Positions 1 to 6,183 of a stretch of DNA of 6,235 nt are shown here, in pieces. How positions within the stretch are numbered: the stretch's first letter is position 1; each line of letters begins with the position of its first letter. Source of the DNA: Actinomycetota bacterium (lineage in GTDB: Bacteria; Actinomycetota; Humimicrobiia; Humimicrobiales; Humimicrobiaceae); the NCBI GenBank assembly GCA_016783995.1, contig JADHVN010000082.1:1-6235 (forward strand), in the 5' to 3' direction. The notes under the pieces are model-generated. The model saw only the letters and a list, made by a program, of their open reading frames with translations, ran no database searches and had not been told where the DNA came from. The position numbers and the translations under genes are program-made.

Positions 1-166
1 TATAGCTAAACTTATTTAAATATTATGTTTATAAAATAGTAATAAATAAAAAGATAGTAAAATTATAGAAAATATAATAAAATATTGCTATAATATAAAA
101 TAATAAGAGTATATAATAATAGCCAAGCAGTGAAGGTTTAGCTTATTATAATAATTATTATAAATT

Positions 167-175
167 TGATATAAT
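167..175 (+). promoter_or_regulatory. Possible extended -10 promoter of the protease gene
   Basis: The sequence TGATATAAT matches the extended -10 form TGnTATAAT exactly and lies about 80 bp upstream of the protease start codon, implying a 5' UTR of roughly 75 nt. No convincing -35 hexamer lies 16-18 bp upstream, which is tolerated for extended -10 promoters. The surrounding 1-255 region is so AT-rich that other TATAAT words occur (for example at 89-94 and 112-117), so the assignment is tentative. Nothing else recognisable was found in 1-255 except a weak 6-bp hairpin at 222-238. Confidence 0.35.
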
Positions 176-255
176 TTGTAATGAGTTACTAAAGATGAAA
201 AAGGTGGTAAGGTTAGTATTGTAATAAGTTTGTTATTATTTTAGAAGGAGGAGAA

Positions 256-1461
256 ATGAAAAAGGATATTTTGAAAGTCTTAGTCATTGTTCTGATTTCA
301 GTATTTGTTATAGGATACACATCAGTTGGCTGCTTTGGTCCAAGGCCGCCTGAAACTCAGGAACAGGCATCTGAGGAAGCTGACGAGGGTCCAGTTAAAG
401 AAAAAGAACCAGAACCAGAACCAGAACCTGAGCCCGAGCCCGAGCCAGAACCAGAACCTGAGCCCCTAGCTTATGAGCTTACATCTCAGGATAAAGTGAT
501 ATTGACAACTCCTGCAGTAGGTTATGTTACATCTATTGTTTATGCATTTGTGTATGACCCTAATTTTGAGGATTGGAGTGTTGAGTATTTTTATGGACCA
601 TTTGGTGGAACAGGGTTCTGTGTAAATCCTGATACCGGTCATATTATCACTGCGGCTCATGTTATAGACATTCCGTATGTTGAAACAAAATGGGCTATTT
701 TAGATGCTTATATATTTGATACATATCCAGATGACTATTTTAACTTAACTGATGCTGACTGGAACTGGATTTATGATACCTACAAGGTTGAGGGATTTGA
801 CAATCCAGACCCGGATATGGAAGTATATGTACAGTTTAATACTGCAACAGCAGGTACTCCAGATGCTTCTAACGCTGATTATATGAGGGCAGAAGTAATT
901 GATTTTAGCCCATGGGATCAGAGGGATATTGCAATACTTAAGATACAGTCAGGTACAGGAAGAGCACTATCAGGTATAATTGTTGGCGATTCTTCACTGG
1001 TAGAGATACAGGATTCTGTTACAATTATTGGATACCCATGGACAGGTGATTTAAGCGAAGGATCTATAATGACTCCAACTGTAAATTCCGGGGCTATCAG
1101 TGCAAGAAAAATGATTGGTGGTGCTGAGGTTTTCCAGATTGACAGCAATGTTACCTTTGGAAACAGCGGTGGTCCGGTTTTAAATGATAATGGTGAAGTG
1201 ATTGGCCTTGTATCTTTTGGGCCTGATACAAATACTGCTTTTTTAGCTACAGGTAATGATATTAGGGAAATGATAAACAGGAATGGTATTGAAAATAAAG
1301 TAGGAATGGTTTATGAAGAGTTTGAGAAAGGCCTTATAGGTTACAGGCAGGAAAATTATTCTGATGCAATCAGTAATTTTAATGCAGTCCTGAACTTAAG
1401 CCAGGGACACCTTTCTGCTCAGGAATACAGGTCAAAAGCTCAGCAGCAGAGTGGTAATTAA
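256..1461 (+). CDS. Exported trypsin-like serine protease (probable lipoprotein) with Glu-Pro stalk and TPR-like tail
   Basis: This is a predicted cell-surface or periplasmic serine endopeptidase of the chymotrypsin/trypsin-like (HtrA-related) fold; its substrate is unknown. Residues 1-25 form a signal peptide (lysines, then a hydrophobic stretch at 8-20) ending at SVGC. Cys26 is a likely lipidation site, although Ser at -3 is atypical for a lipobox. Residues 51-70 are ten Glu-Pro dipeptides, probably a rigid wall-spanning stalk. The protease domain spans about 80-345, with the triad visible as His135 (TAAHV), Asp224 (RDIAIL) and Ser304 (GNSGGPV). The His-Asp interval of 89 residues is long because of an acidic, aromatic-rich insert at about 141-190. 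Residues 352-398 resemble one or two TPR helices. There is no PDZ domain, unlike DegP/HtrA. The start is supported by AAGGAGG at 245-251, 4 nt before ATG. The gene appears monocistronic, with a terminator 74 bp downstream. Confidence 0.88.
   Translation: MKKDILKVLVIVLISVFVIGYTSVGCFGPRPPETQEQASEEADEGPVKEKEPEPEPEPEPEPEPEPEPEPLAYELTSQDKVILTTPAVGYVTSIVYAFVYDPNFEDWSVEYFYGPFGGTGFCVNPDTGHIITAAHVIDIPYVETKWAILDAYIFDTYPDDYFNLTDADWNWIYDTYKVEGFDNPDPDMEVYVQFNTATAGTPDASNADYMRAEVIDFSPWDQRDIAILKIQSGTGRALSGIIVGDSSLVEIQDSVTIIGYPWTGDLSEGSIMTPTVNSGAISARKMIGGAEVFQIDSNVTFGNSGGPVLNDNGEVIGLVSFGPDTNTAFLATGNDIREMINRNGIENKVGMVYEEFEKGLIGYRQENYSDAISNFNAVLNLSQGHLSAQEYRSKAQQQSGN
406..465 (+). repeat. In-frame (Glu-Pro)10 hexanucleotide repeat
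   Basis: Ten consecutive GAR-CCN codon pairs encode Glu-Pro repeats in the protease. At DNA level the tract is not a pure hexamer run: the 21 bases at 415-435 recur identically at 445-465, giving a 30-bp higher-order period (five Glu-Pro units). This suggests expansion by duplication of a 30-bp block. It lies between the signal peptide and the catalytic domain, where proline-rich stalks of surface proteins usually sit. Confidence 0.93.
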
Positions 1462-1534
1462 AGTATAATAAATAATAAAATTAAAAAAACAGAGAATAAG
1501 AAACCTTAAGAGTTTAAAATTTTGTATAGTTAAT

Positions 1535-1578
1535 GGTGGCTTGAATATTTAATAATATTTAAGCCACCTTATATTTTT
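1535..1578 (+). terminator. Intrinsic terminator of the protease gene
   Basis: A 15-bp stem pairs 1535-1549 with 1554-1568. It has one G-T wobble, a GGTGGC/GCCACC base and a TAAT loop, and is followed by TTATATTTTT. The stem is long, the loop tight and the T-tract adjacent, so this is a convincing Rho-independent terminator. It separates the protease transcript from the ilv region. Confidence 0.9.
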
Positions 1579-1604
1579 ACAATCTATAATAATAATCTAC
1601 ATTC

Positions 1605-1617
1605 GGTAATTATTACC
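1605..1617. repeat. 13-bp perfect palindrome, possible operator
   Basis: GGTAATTATTACC is a perfect inverted repeat (6-bp arms around one central T). It lies between the protease terminator and the ilv leader, about 150 bp upstream of the tandem repeat and putative ilv promoter. It could be a binding site for a dimeric regulator, but in DNA this AT-rich a chance palindrome is possible. No known regulator is assigned. Confidence 0.3.
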
Positions 1618-1727
1618 TAAAAAAAATCCAATAAATAATCCTAATGCAATAGCAATAATGTGATTTGTAAAAAGCAAATTATGCTAAATTAGAAAATATG
1701 AGGAAATTTCTACTTGGCTCTGACAAA

Positions 1728-1749
1728 GTTCGGAAAAAGTTCGGAAAAA
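1728..1749 (+). repeat. Tandem 11-bp direct repeat GTTCGGAAAAA x2
   Basis: Two exact adjacent copies of GTTCGGAAAAA occur at 1728-1738 and 1739-1749. The 11-bp period is close to one DNA helical turn, so both copies would face the same side. The CGG core stands out against the AT-rich surroundings. The repeat sits directly upstream of the TATAAT at 1765-1770, spanning the region where a -35 element or an activator/repressor site would be expected. Its function is inferred from position only. Confidence 0.5.
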
Positions 1750-1764
1750 ATATTGTATTAGGTA

Positions 1765-1770
1765 TATAAT
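1765..1770 (+). promoter_or_regulatory. Possible -10 element of the ilv leader transcript
   Basis: TATAAT at 1765-1770 would place transcription start near 1777, about 36 nt before the putative leader peptide start. No good -35 hexamer is present at 17 bp; instead the GTTCGGAAAAA tandem repeat occupies that region, which would suit an activator-dependent promoter. An alternative pair is TTGTAT (1753-1758) with TATTAT (1776-1781), spaced 17 bp. Such hexamers are common in AT-rich DNA, so the exact promoter is uncertain. Confidence 0.3.
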
Positions 1771-1812
1771 TATGTTATTATAACTCTCCAATTATAAATT
1801 ATTACAGGCAAA

Positions 1813-1959
1813 ATGAAAGATTATAAGAAAGTTTTTAAAATTTTTAGTAAAAAACAAGTAATATTAGCATCAACAGATGGTAATATTAGTATTTCCAGTT
1901 GTCTTTCTGTGCCTGTCATTATTTCAGTCTGTCTACTACTTGTTGGTATTTCACTCTAG
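1813..1959 (+). CDS. Putative branched-chain amino acid leader peptide (48 aa)
   Basis: ATG at 1813 opens a 48-codon frame closed by TAG at 1957-1959. The first half is Lys-rich and polar; the last 18 residues read LSVPVIISVCLLLVGISL, of which 12 are Leu, Val or Ile, including four rarely clustered CTN Leu codons. Such a run is the hallmark of attenuation leader peptides of ilv and leu operons (for example ilvL of enterobacteria). Its position upstream of ilvD, and the hairpin plus T-tract overlapping its end, fit that role: ribosome stalling at these codons when branched-chain aminoacyl-tRNAs are scarce would change RNA folding. The segment coding for the hydrophobic run is visibly less AT-rich than its flanks. 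Against it, the ribosome binding site is weak (AGG at 1806-1808, 4-nt spacing). It could also be a one-helix membrane microprotein or a chance ORF. Confidence 0.5.
   Translation: MKDYKKVFKIFSKKQVILASTDGNISISSCLSVPVIISVCLLLVGISL
1859..1888 (+). promoter_or_regulatory. Hairpin within the leader ORF
   Basis: TAATATTA at 1859-1866 and 1881-1888 flank CATC-AACA-GATG, giving a 12-bp stem with one G/G mismatch and a 4-nt loop. It lies within leader codons 16-26, just before the Leu/Val/Ile-rich codons. Its 3' arm (1876-1884, GATGGTAAT) can also pair with 1969-1977 (ATTACCACC) with one mismatch; that is the same segment that forms the 3' arm of the terminator-like hairpin. The alternative pairing suggests a switch, but this is inference. 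Confidence 0.45.
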
Positions 1960-1991
1960 TTGTTTAGGATTACCACCAGTTTATTTTTTTT
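1940..1991 (+). terminator. Putative ilv attenuator (terminator-like hairpin overlapping the leader stop)
   Basis: The segments 1940-1952 and 1967-1979 can pair. The core TGGTA/TACCA is extended on both sides across a T/C and a T/T mismatch, and the 3' arm is directly followed by a tract at 1980-1991 with 11 T in 12 positions. The leader stop codon (1957-1959) lies in the loop. A second, mutually exclusive hairpin, TAGGATTA (1965-1972) with TAATCCTA (1996-2003), is followed by TTTTT at 2004-2008 but has a 23-nt loop. Either could end transcription before ilvD. The stems are imperfect, so this is less certain than the terminator after the protease gene. Confidence 0.42.
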
Positions 1992-2045
1992 ATATTAATC
2001 CTATTTTTAATTTTAATTATTTATATGTATTATTATCGTAAAATT

Positions 2046-2058
2046 TGATAAGTTATCA
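2046..2058. repeat. 13-bp perfect palindrome upstream of ilvD
   Basis: TGATAAGTTATCA is a perfect inverted repeat with 6-bp arms around a central G, located 80 bp before the ilvD start and downstream of the putative attenuator. It could be an operator or a minor RNA stem. The loop is a single base, so a DNA-binding site is the more natural reading. No regulator is identified. The rest of 2009-2126 shows nothing else recognisable. Confidence 0.3.
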
Positions 2059-2126
2059 GTTAGAATAGTAAACAAAATAGATTCTGTTTGTGGGTAAAAA
2101 AGTTTAGAATAATACCAAAGAATAGC

Positions 2127-2133
2127 AAGGAGG
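2127..2133 (+). promoter_or_regulatory. Ribosome binding site that decides the ilvD TTG start
   Basis: AAGGAGG lies 4 nt before TTG at 2138, the same motif and spacing as for the protease gene (AAGGAGG, 4 nt, ATG). The next in-frame ATG at 2153 would be 19 nt away, too far for this site. The TTG start is therefore preferred. Confidence 0.85.
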
Positions 2134-2137
2134 AAAA

Positions 2138-3796
2138 TTGAGAAGCGATATTATGAAAAAGGGAGTTACCAGGCTGCCTCACAGATCACTGCTTAAAGCT
2201 TTAGGATACATAGATGAAGAAATTAACAGACCTATTATAGGCGTTGTAAATTCTGCAAATGAGCTGATACCCGGGCATATGCACCTGGACAGTATTACAG
2301 AAGCTGTAAAGGCAGGTATTAGGATATCAGGAGGAACACCGCAAGAATTTTCAACAATTGGAGTTTGTGATGGTATAGCTATGAACCATATAGGTATGAA
2401 ATATTCTCTTGCTACAAGAGAAATTATAGCAGATAGTATTGAGGCAGTTTCTATTGCTCAACCATTTGATGGACTTGTTTTAGTTACAAATTGCGATAAG
2501 ATAATTCCAGGTATGCTTATGGCAGCTCTCAGGTTAAATATTCCTTCTATAATAGTAAGCGGCGGTCCCATGCTTGCAGGAAAATTTAAGGAAAGAGATA
2601 TTGATCTCAGCAACTGTTTTGAGGCTGTTGGCGGGTATAAAAAAGGAAAATACAGTGGGAGTGATTTGATTGAAATTGAAAATGAAGCATGCCCCACCTG
2701 TGGAAGCTGCGCTGGTATGTTTACTGCTAATTCAATGAATTGCTTATCTGAAGCCATAGGTCTTGCTCTTAAAGGAAACGGGACTATCCCTGCAGTTTAC
2801 TCAAAAAGGCTGAGGCTTGCCAAAATGACAGGAATGAAAATAATGGAACTTGTAGAGAAGAATATAAAACCAAGAGATATAGTAAATGCTGTTTCAGTAA
2901 AGAATGCTTTAGCTGTTGATATGGCTTTAGGGGGTTCAACAAATACTATTCTTCACCTGCCGGCTATTGCTAATGAGGCAAAAGTTCCATTTTCACTGGA
3001 TCTGGTTAATGAAATAAGTAAAAATACTCCAAATTTATGCAGATTGAGTCCGGCAGGCAATCATCACGTTCAGGATTTATATCAAGCAGGTGGAGTTGAA
3101 GCTGTTATGAACGAGCTGATGAAAAACAATTTAATTAATGGTGATAATATAACTGTTACCGGCAAGAAGGTAAAAGAAAATATATCATCTGCTGAAATTC
3201 TAAATGAAGATGTTATAAGAAAAGTTACAGATCCTTACAGCAAGGATGGTGGTCTTGCAATACTATGGGGAAATTTAGCTCCTGAAGGATGTGTAGTTAA
3301 GAAATCAGCTGTCGATCCTTCAATGCTGTACCATAAAGGAGAGGCTCGTGTATTTGATAGTGAAGAAGATGCCGTGGAAGCAATATTGAATGAAAAGATT
3401 AATTCAGGAGAAATTGTGGTAACAAGATATGAAGGGCCAAAAGGGGGGCCAGGAATGAGAGAGATGCTTTCTCCTACAGCAGCAATTGCTGGAATTGGAT
3501 TAGATAAGGAAGTTGCATTAATTACAGACGGCAGATTTTCAGGTGCTACAAGAGGAGCAGCTATAGGTCATATCTCTCCTGAAGCTCAAGCAGGCGGGCC
3601 TATATGTATAGTACAGGATGGGGATACAATAGAGATTGATATTAAGAACAATAAAATAAATCTTCTTGTAAGTGATAATGAAATTAAATCAAGAATGGAA
3701 AAATGGGAACCCCCGGATATAAAAATTAAAGAAGGTTATCTGTACAGGTATTCAAGGCAGGTAACATCTGCTTCCAGGGGAGCTATATTGGAATAA
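2138..3796 (+). CDS. ilvD: Dihydroxy-acid dehydratase
   Basis: This cytoplasmic Fe-S enzyme (EC 4.2.1.9) dehydrates 2,3-dihydroxy-isovalerate and 2,3-dihydroxy-3-methylvalerate to the 2-keto acids that precede Val/Leu and Ile. At 552 aa it is full length. Family motifs appear in order: PHRSLLKA (14-21), [13 protein letters not shown] (38-50), CDGIAM (77-82), [19 protein letters not shown] (118-136), [19 protein letters not shown] (184-202), GGSTNT (265-270), [11 protein letters not shown] (378-388), [15 protein letters not shown] (430-444) and [11 protein letters not shown] (463-473), with Ser468 the likely catalytic base. Cys119 and Cys191 are candidate cluster ligands. Gly46 replaces the third Cys of the [2Fe-2S] class (PCN motif), so an oxygen-sensitive [4Fe-4S] enzyme of E. 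coli type is inferred. The TTG start is supported by the ribosome binding site and by the conserved N-terminal Arg-Ser. It is the first enzyme gene after the putative attenuator. Confidence 0.97.
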   Translation: MRSDIMKKGVTRLPHRSLLKALGYIDEEINRPIIGVVNSANELIPGHMHLDSITEAVKAGIRISGGTPQEFSTIGVCDGIAMNHIGMKYSLATREIIADSIEAVSIAQPFDGLVLVTNCDKIIPGMLMAALRLNIPSIIVSGGPMLAGKFKERDIDLSNCFEAVGGYKKGKYSGSDLIEIENEACPTCGSCAGMFTANSMNCLSEAIGLALKGNGTIPAVYSKRLRLAKMTGMKIMELVEKNIKPRDIVNAVSVKNALAVDMALGGSTNTILHLPAIANEAKVPFSLDLVNEISKNTPNLCRLSPAGNHHVQDLYQAGGVEAVMNELMKNNLINGDNITVTGKKVKENISSAEILNEDVIRKVTDPYSKDGGLAILWGNLAPEGCVVKKSAVDPSMLYHKGEARVFDSEEDAVEAILNEKINSGEIVVTRYEGPKGGPGMREMLSPTAAIAGIGLDKEVALITDGRFSGATRGAAIGHISPEAQAGGPICIVQDGDTIEIDIKNNKINLLVSDNEIKSRMEKWEPPDIKIKEGYLYRYSRQVTSASRGAILE

Positions 3797-3860
3797 ATTA
3801 GTGTAAATAAATGATTGGGAAATTATCAAATAAAAAAGGAATTAAAAATAGTATTATTAA

Positions 3861-3891
3861 AGGTATTAATATAAAGTTCTTATTAATACCT
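3861..3891. repeat. Perfect 11-bp inverted repeat between ilvD and ilvB
   Basis: AGGTATTAATA (3861-3871) and TATTAATACCT (3881-3891) are exact reverse complements around a 9-nt loop. No T-tract follows on the + strand, so it does not look like an intrinsic terminator. It ends 33 nt before the ilvB start codon. It may be an mRNA stem acting in processing or stability between the ilvD and ilvB segments, or an operator for a dimeric regulator. No promoter with both hexamers was found in the 128-bp gap, so ilvD-ilvB co-transcription is favoured. Confidence 0.6.
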
Positions 3892-3924
3892 GCTAACACT
3901 TACTAAGATAAGATTGGAGAAGGT

Positions 3925-5619
3925 ATGAGTAAAATTAGTGGTGCACAGATGTTAATAAAGTGTCTTAAAGAGGAAGGTGTAGAAGTTATATTTGGGTTTC
4001 CTGGCGGAGTAGTCATACCTATATATGATGTTATTTTTGATTGTAATATAAGACATATACTTGTTCGTCATGAGCAGGGTGCGGTTCATGCTGCTGATGG
4101 TTATGCCAGAGCTACTGGAAAAACAGGGGTTTGTATGGCAACATCCGGTCCAGGCGGAACAAATCTTGTAACCGGGATAGCAAATGCTTATATGGATTCA
4201 ATACCTATTGTTGCTATAACTGGTCAGGTTGATACTAGTGTAATAGGTACTGATGCTTTTCAGGAAGCTGATATAACAGGTATAACTGCACCTATTACGA
4301 AGCAAAATTATTTAATTAAGGATATTTTGGAATTACCTAAAGTTGTGAAAGAAGCTTTCTATATTGCATCTACTGGCAGGCCTGGTCCAGTTTTAATAGA
4401 TATCCCTGTTGATATTTCAAAAGGATTAATAAATGAAAATATAAAAGTTGAGTTAAAGTTGGATGGTTATAAACCAACTTATAAAGGTAATCAAAGACAG
4501 ATTATTCAGGCAGCAAAGAAAATATTTAACAGCAAAAAACCTGTTTTTTTTGCAGGAGGAGGAATTATAACATCTGGAGCAAGTGATGTATTAACCAGGT
4601 TTGTAAAAGAAGCTAAAATACCAGTTATAACTACACTTATGGGTAAAGGTTGTTTTCCCGAGCTTGATGAGTTTTCTCTTGGAATGGCTGGAATGCATGG
4701 GACAAGATATGCTAATCTAGCTTTTACAAATACTGATCTAATAATAGCTGCAGGAGTAAGGTTTGATGACAGGATAACAGGAAAGTTATCAGAATTTGCA
4801 AGAGAAGCGGAAGTAATACATATTGATATAGACCCTGCAGAAATTGGGAAAAATATTGAAACCAGCATTCCTATAGTTGGTGATGCAAAAATAGTTCTTT
4901 CAGATTTAATGGATAAGTATAAAGAATTAACCGAAAAAAAAGGTGTACCTGATAGAAAAGAATGGCTGGGCTATCTTAGGAAATTGAAAAAGAATCATCC
5001 TCTTAGATATGATAATGATTCCAAGGGGTTAAAGCCTGCGTATATTGTTGAAAAGATTTATGAAATAACCAGGGGTGATGCGATAATATGTACAGAGGTT
5101 GGTCAGAATCAAATGTGGGCAGCCCAATTTTATAAATTCAGCCGGCCGAGAACTCTTATTACTTCAGGGGGGCTTGGTACAATGGGTTTTGGGTTACCAG
5201 CAGCTATTGGTGCAAAAGTAGGAATGCCAAAAAAACATGTAATAGATATTGCTGGTGATGGAAGTGTTCAGATGGTTTCGCAGGAGCTTGCAACTGCTGT
5301 TGTTAATAAGATACCGATAAAGATTATGATTTTAAATAATGGGTATCTAGGTATGGTTCGGCAGTGGCAGCAAATATTTTATAATAAAAGATATTCACAT
5401 ACTGGTATAGAAAATAGTGTTGATTTTGTTAAATTGGTGCAAGCTTATGGCGGTACAGGATTTAGAGTTAAAAATAAAGATGCTGTTGAAAAAACTATTA
5501 AAAAAGCATTAGAAATAGATAATGTTGTGGTTGTTGATTTTTGGATAGATAGAGAGGAGAATGTTTATCCTATGGTAGCGCCCGGTTCTCCTATTAATCA
5601 AATGATAGAAAGTGATTAG
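3925..5619 (+). CDS. ilvB: Acetolactate (acetohydroxyacid) synthase, large catalytic subunit
   Basis: This ThDP- and FAD-dependent enzyme (EC 2.2.1.6) condenses two pyruvates to 2-acetolactate, or pyruvate with 2-ketobutyrate to 2-aceto-2-hydroxybutyrate, opening Val/Leu/Ile synthesis. At 564 aa it has the normal length. The N-terminal ThDP domain (about 1-165) carries the catalytic Glu50 in RHEQGAVHAADGYARATGK and the GTDAFQEADI motif (108-117). The central FAD-associated domain (about 190-325) has GVRFDDRITGK (277-287). The C-terminal domain (about 370-540) has the Mg/ThDP motif GDGS (444-447) through NN (471-472), and the VRQWQQ segment with Trp481. FDDR, RQW and the paired ilvN mark it as anabolic AHAS rather than the catabolic AlsS type. 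ATG follows GGAG (3916-3919) at 5-nt spacing. The next gene begins 9 nt after its stop. Asp103 and Val29 sit where plant AHAS has Pro197 and Ala122. Confidence 0.96.
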   Translation: MSKISGAQMLIKCLKEEGVEVIFGFPGGVVIPIYDVIFDCNIRHILVRHEQGAVHAADGYARATGKTGVCMATSGPGGTNLVTGIANAYMDSIPIVAITGQVDTSVIGTDAFQEADITGITAPITKQNYLIKDILELPKVVKEAFYIASTGRPGPVLIDIPVDISKGLINENIKVELKLDGYKPTYKGNQRQIIQAAKKIFNSKKPVFFAGGGIITSGASDVLTRFVKEAKIPVITTLMGKGCFPELDEFSLGMAGMHGTRYANLAFTNTDLIIAAGVRFDDRITGKLSEFAREAEVIHIDIDPAEIGKNIETSIPIVGDAKIVLSDLMDKYKELTEKKGVPDRKEWLGYLRKLKKNHPLRYDNDSKGLKPAYIVEKIYEITRGDAIICTEVGQNQMWAAQFYKFSRPRTLITSGGLGTMGFGLPAAIGAKVGMPKKHVIDIAGDGSVQMVSQELATAVVNKIPIKIMILNNGYLGMVRQWQQIFYNKRYSHTGIENSVDFVKLVQAYGGTGFRVKNKDAVEKTIKKALEIDNVVVVDFWIDREENVYPMVAPGSPINQMIESD

Positions 5620-5628
5620 GTGGTATAG

Positions 5629-6111
5629 ATGAATCATATTATATCAGTGCTTGTAGAAAACAAGGCTGGAGTGCTTGCTAAAATATCAGGGCTTTTCAGC
5701 AGAAGAGGTTTTAATATTGAAAGCCTTGCTGTCGGGACAACGGAGAATGAAAAAATATCTAGAATAACATTAGTGGTTAATGCAGAAAAGCATAGTATTG
5801 AACAGGTTATAAAACAACTTTATAAACTTATTAATGTAATTAAGATTCAAGAATTAGATCCTTCGAATATAGTTGAAAGAGAGCTTGTTCTAATTAAGGT
5901 TAGTACAGATTCAAGAGCTCGAGCAGAGATACTGGAGATTGTAAATATTTTTAGAGCTAATATTGTTGATGTTGGCAGGAAGTCTCTATTGATTGAAATT
6001 ACTGGAAACAGTAAAAAGGTAAAGGGTTTGGAAGAATTACTAAGACCATATGGAATTTTAGAATTAGTAAGAACAGGAAAAGTTGCATGTAATAGAGGCA
6101 GCAAAAAATAA
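5629..6111 (+). CDS. ilvN: Acetolactate synthase, small regulatory subunit
   Basis: This regulatory subunit binds IlvB, raises its activity and confers feedback inhibition by valine. At 160 aa it is close to the usual 160-175. An N-terminal ACT domain (about 3-75) contains ENKAGVLAKISGLFSRRGFN (10-29). A C-terminal ALS small-subunit domain (about 83-157) runs from VERELVLIKV to RTGKVACNRG. Gly14 and Asn29, which align with E. coli IlvH positions whose mutation relieves valine inhibition, are conserved, so valine sensitivity is expected (inference). Its ribosome binding site AGGTGG (5618-5623) overlaps the ilvB stop codon and the gap is 9 nt, indicating translational coupling and balanced subunit synthesis. 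The gene could also be named ilvH; ilvN is used because it pairs with ilvB here. Confidence 0.95.
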   Translation: MNHIISVLVENKAGVLAKISGLFSRRGFNIESLAVGTTENEKISRITLVVNAEKHSIEQVIKQLYKLINVIKIQELDPSNIVERELVLIKVSTDSRARAEILEIVNIFRANIVDVGRKSLLIEITGNSKKVKGLEELLRPYGILELVRTGKVACNRGSKK

Positions 6112-6183
6112 AGGTTTGTAGTTTTATTAGCTATCTAATTAATTTTCTATAATTATTATATATATAATAGAGGGAGAATGAAA

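Noticed and set aside
4..143. Inverted repeat AGCTAAAC (4-11) / GTTTAGCT (136-143), as a possible mobile element end or large hairpin.
   Set aside because: It is only 8 bp, with 124 bp of AT-rich DNA between the arms, no transposase and no target duplication; chance is sufficient.
195..238. Nine-codon ORF (MKKVVRLVL) followed by a TAATAA/TTATTA hairpin and TTTT, upstream of the protease gene.
   Set aside because: It is very short with a weak ribosome binding site, the stem is only six A-T pairs, and there is no reason for amino acid attenuation of a protease gene.
1698..1769. 23-codon ORF reading through the GTTCGGAAAAA tandem repeat.
   Set aside because: There is no ribosome binding site, its peptide simply reflects the DNA repeat, and it overlaps the putative promoter.
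1579..2137. A T-box riboswitch, the usual control of ilv genes in many low-GC bacteria.
   Set aside because: No AGGGTGGNACCGCG-like T-box sequence or matching antiterminator could be found.
3811..3906. 31-codon ORF before ilvB, rich in Ile and Leu (10 of 31), overlapping the 11-bp inverted repeat; a possible second leader peptide.
   Set aside because: It has no ribosome binding site (GTGTAAATAA precedes ATG), its Ile/Lys/Asn content is what AT-rich noise gives, and no T-tract follows the hairpin.
4506..4868. Open frames on the minus strand inside ilvB, and similar ones inside ilvD, ilvN and the protease gene.
   Set aside because: They lie wholly inside well-conserved genes on the opposite strand, have no recognisable product, and are ordinary antisense shadows.
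6116..6168. A separate promoter for the aminotransferase using TATAAT at 6148-6153 or 6163-6168.
   Set aside because: No -35 hexamer lies at acceptable spacing, and TATAAT words are frequent in this AT-rich gap.
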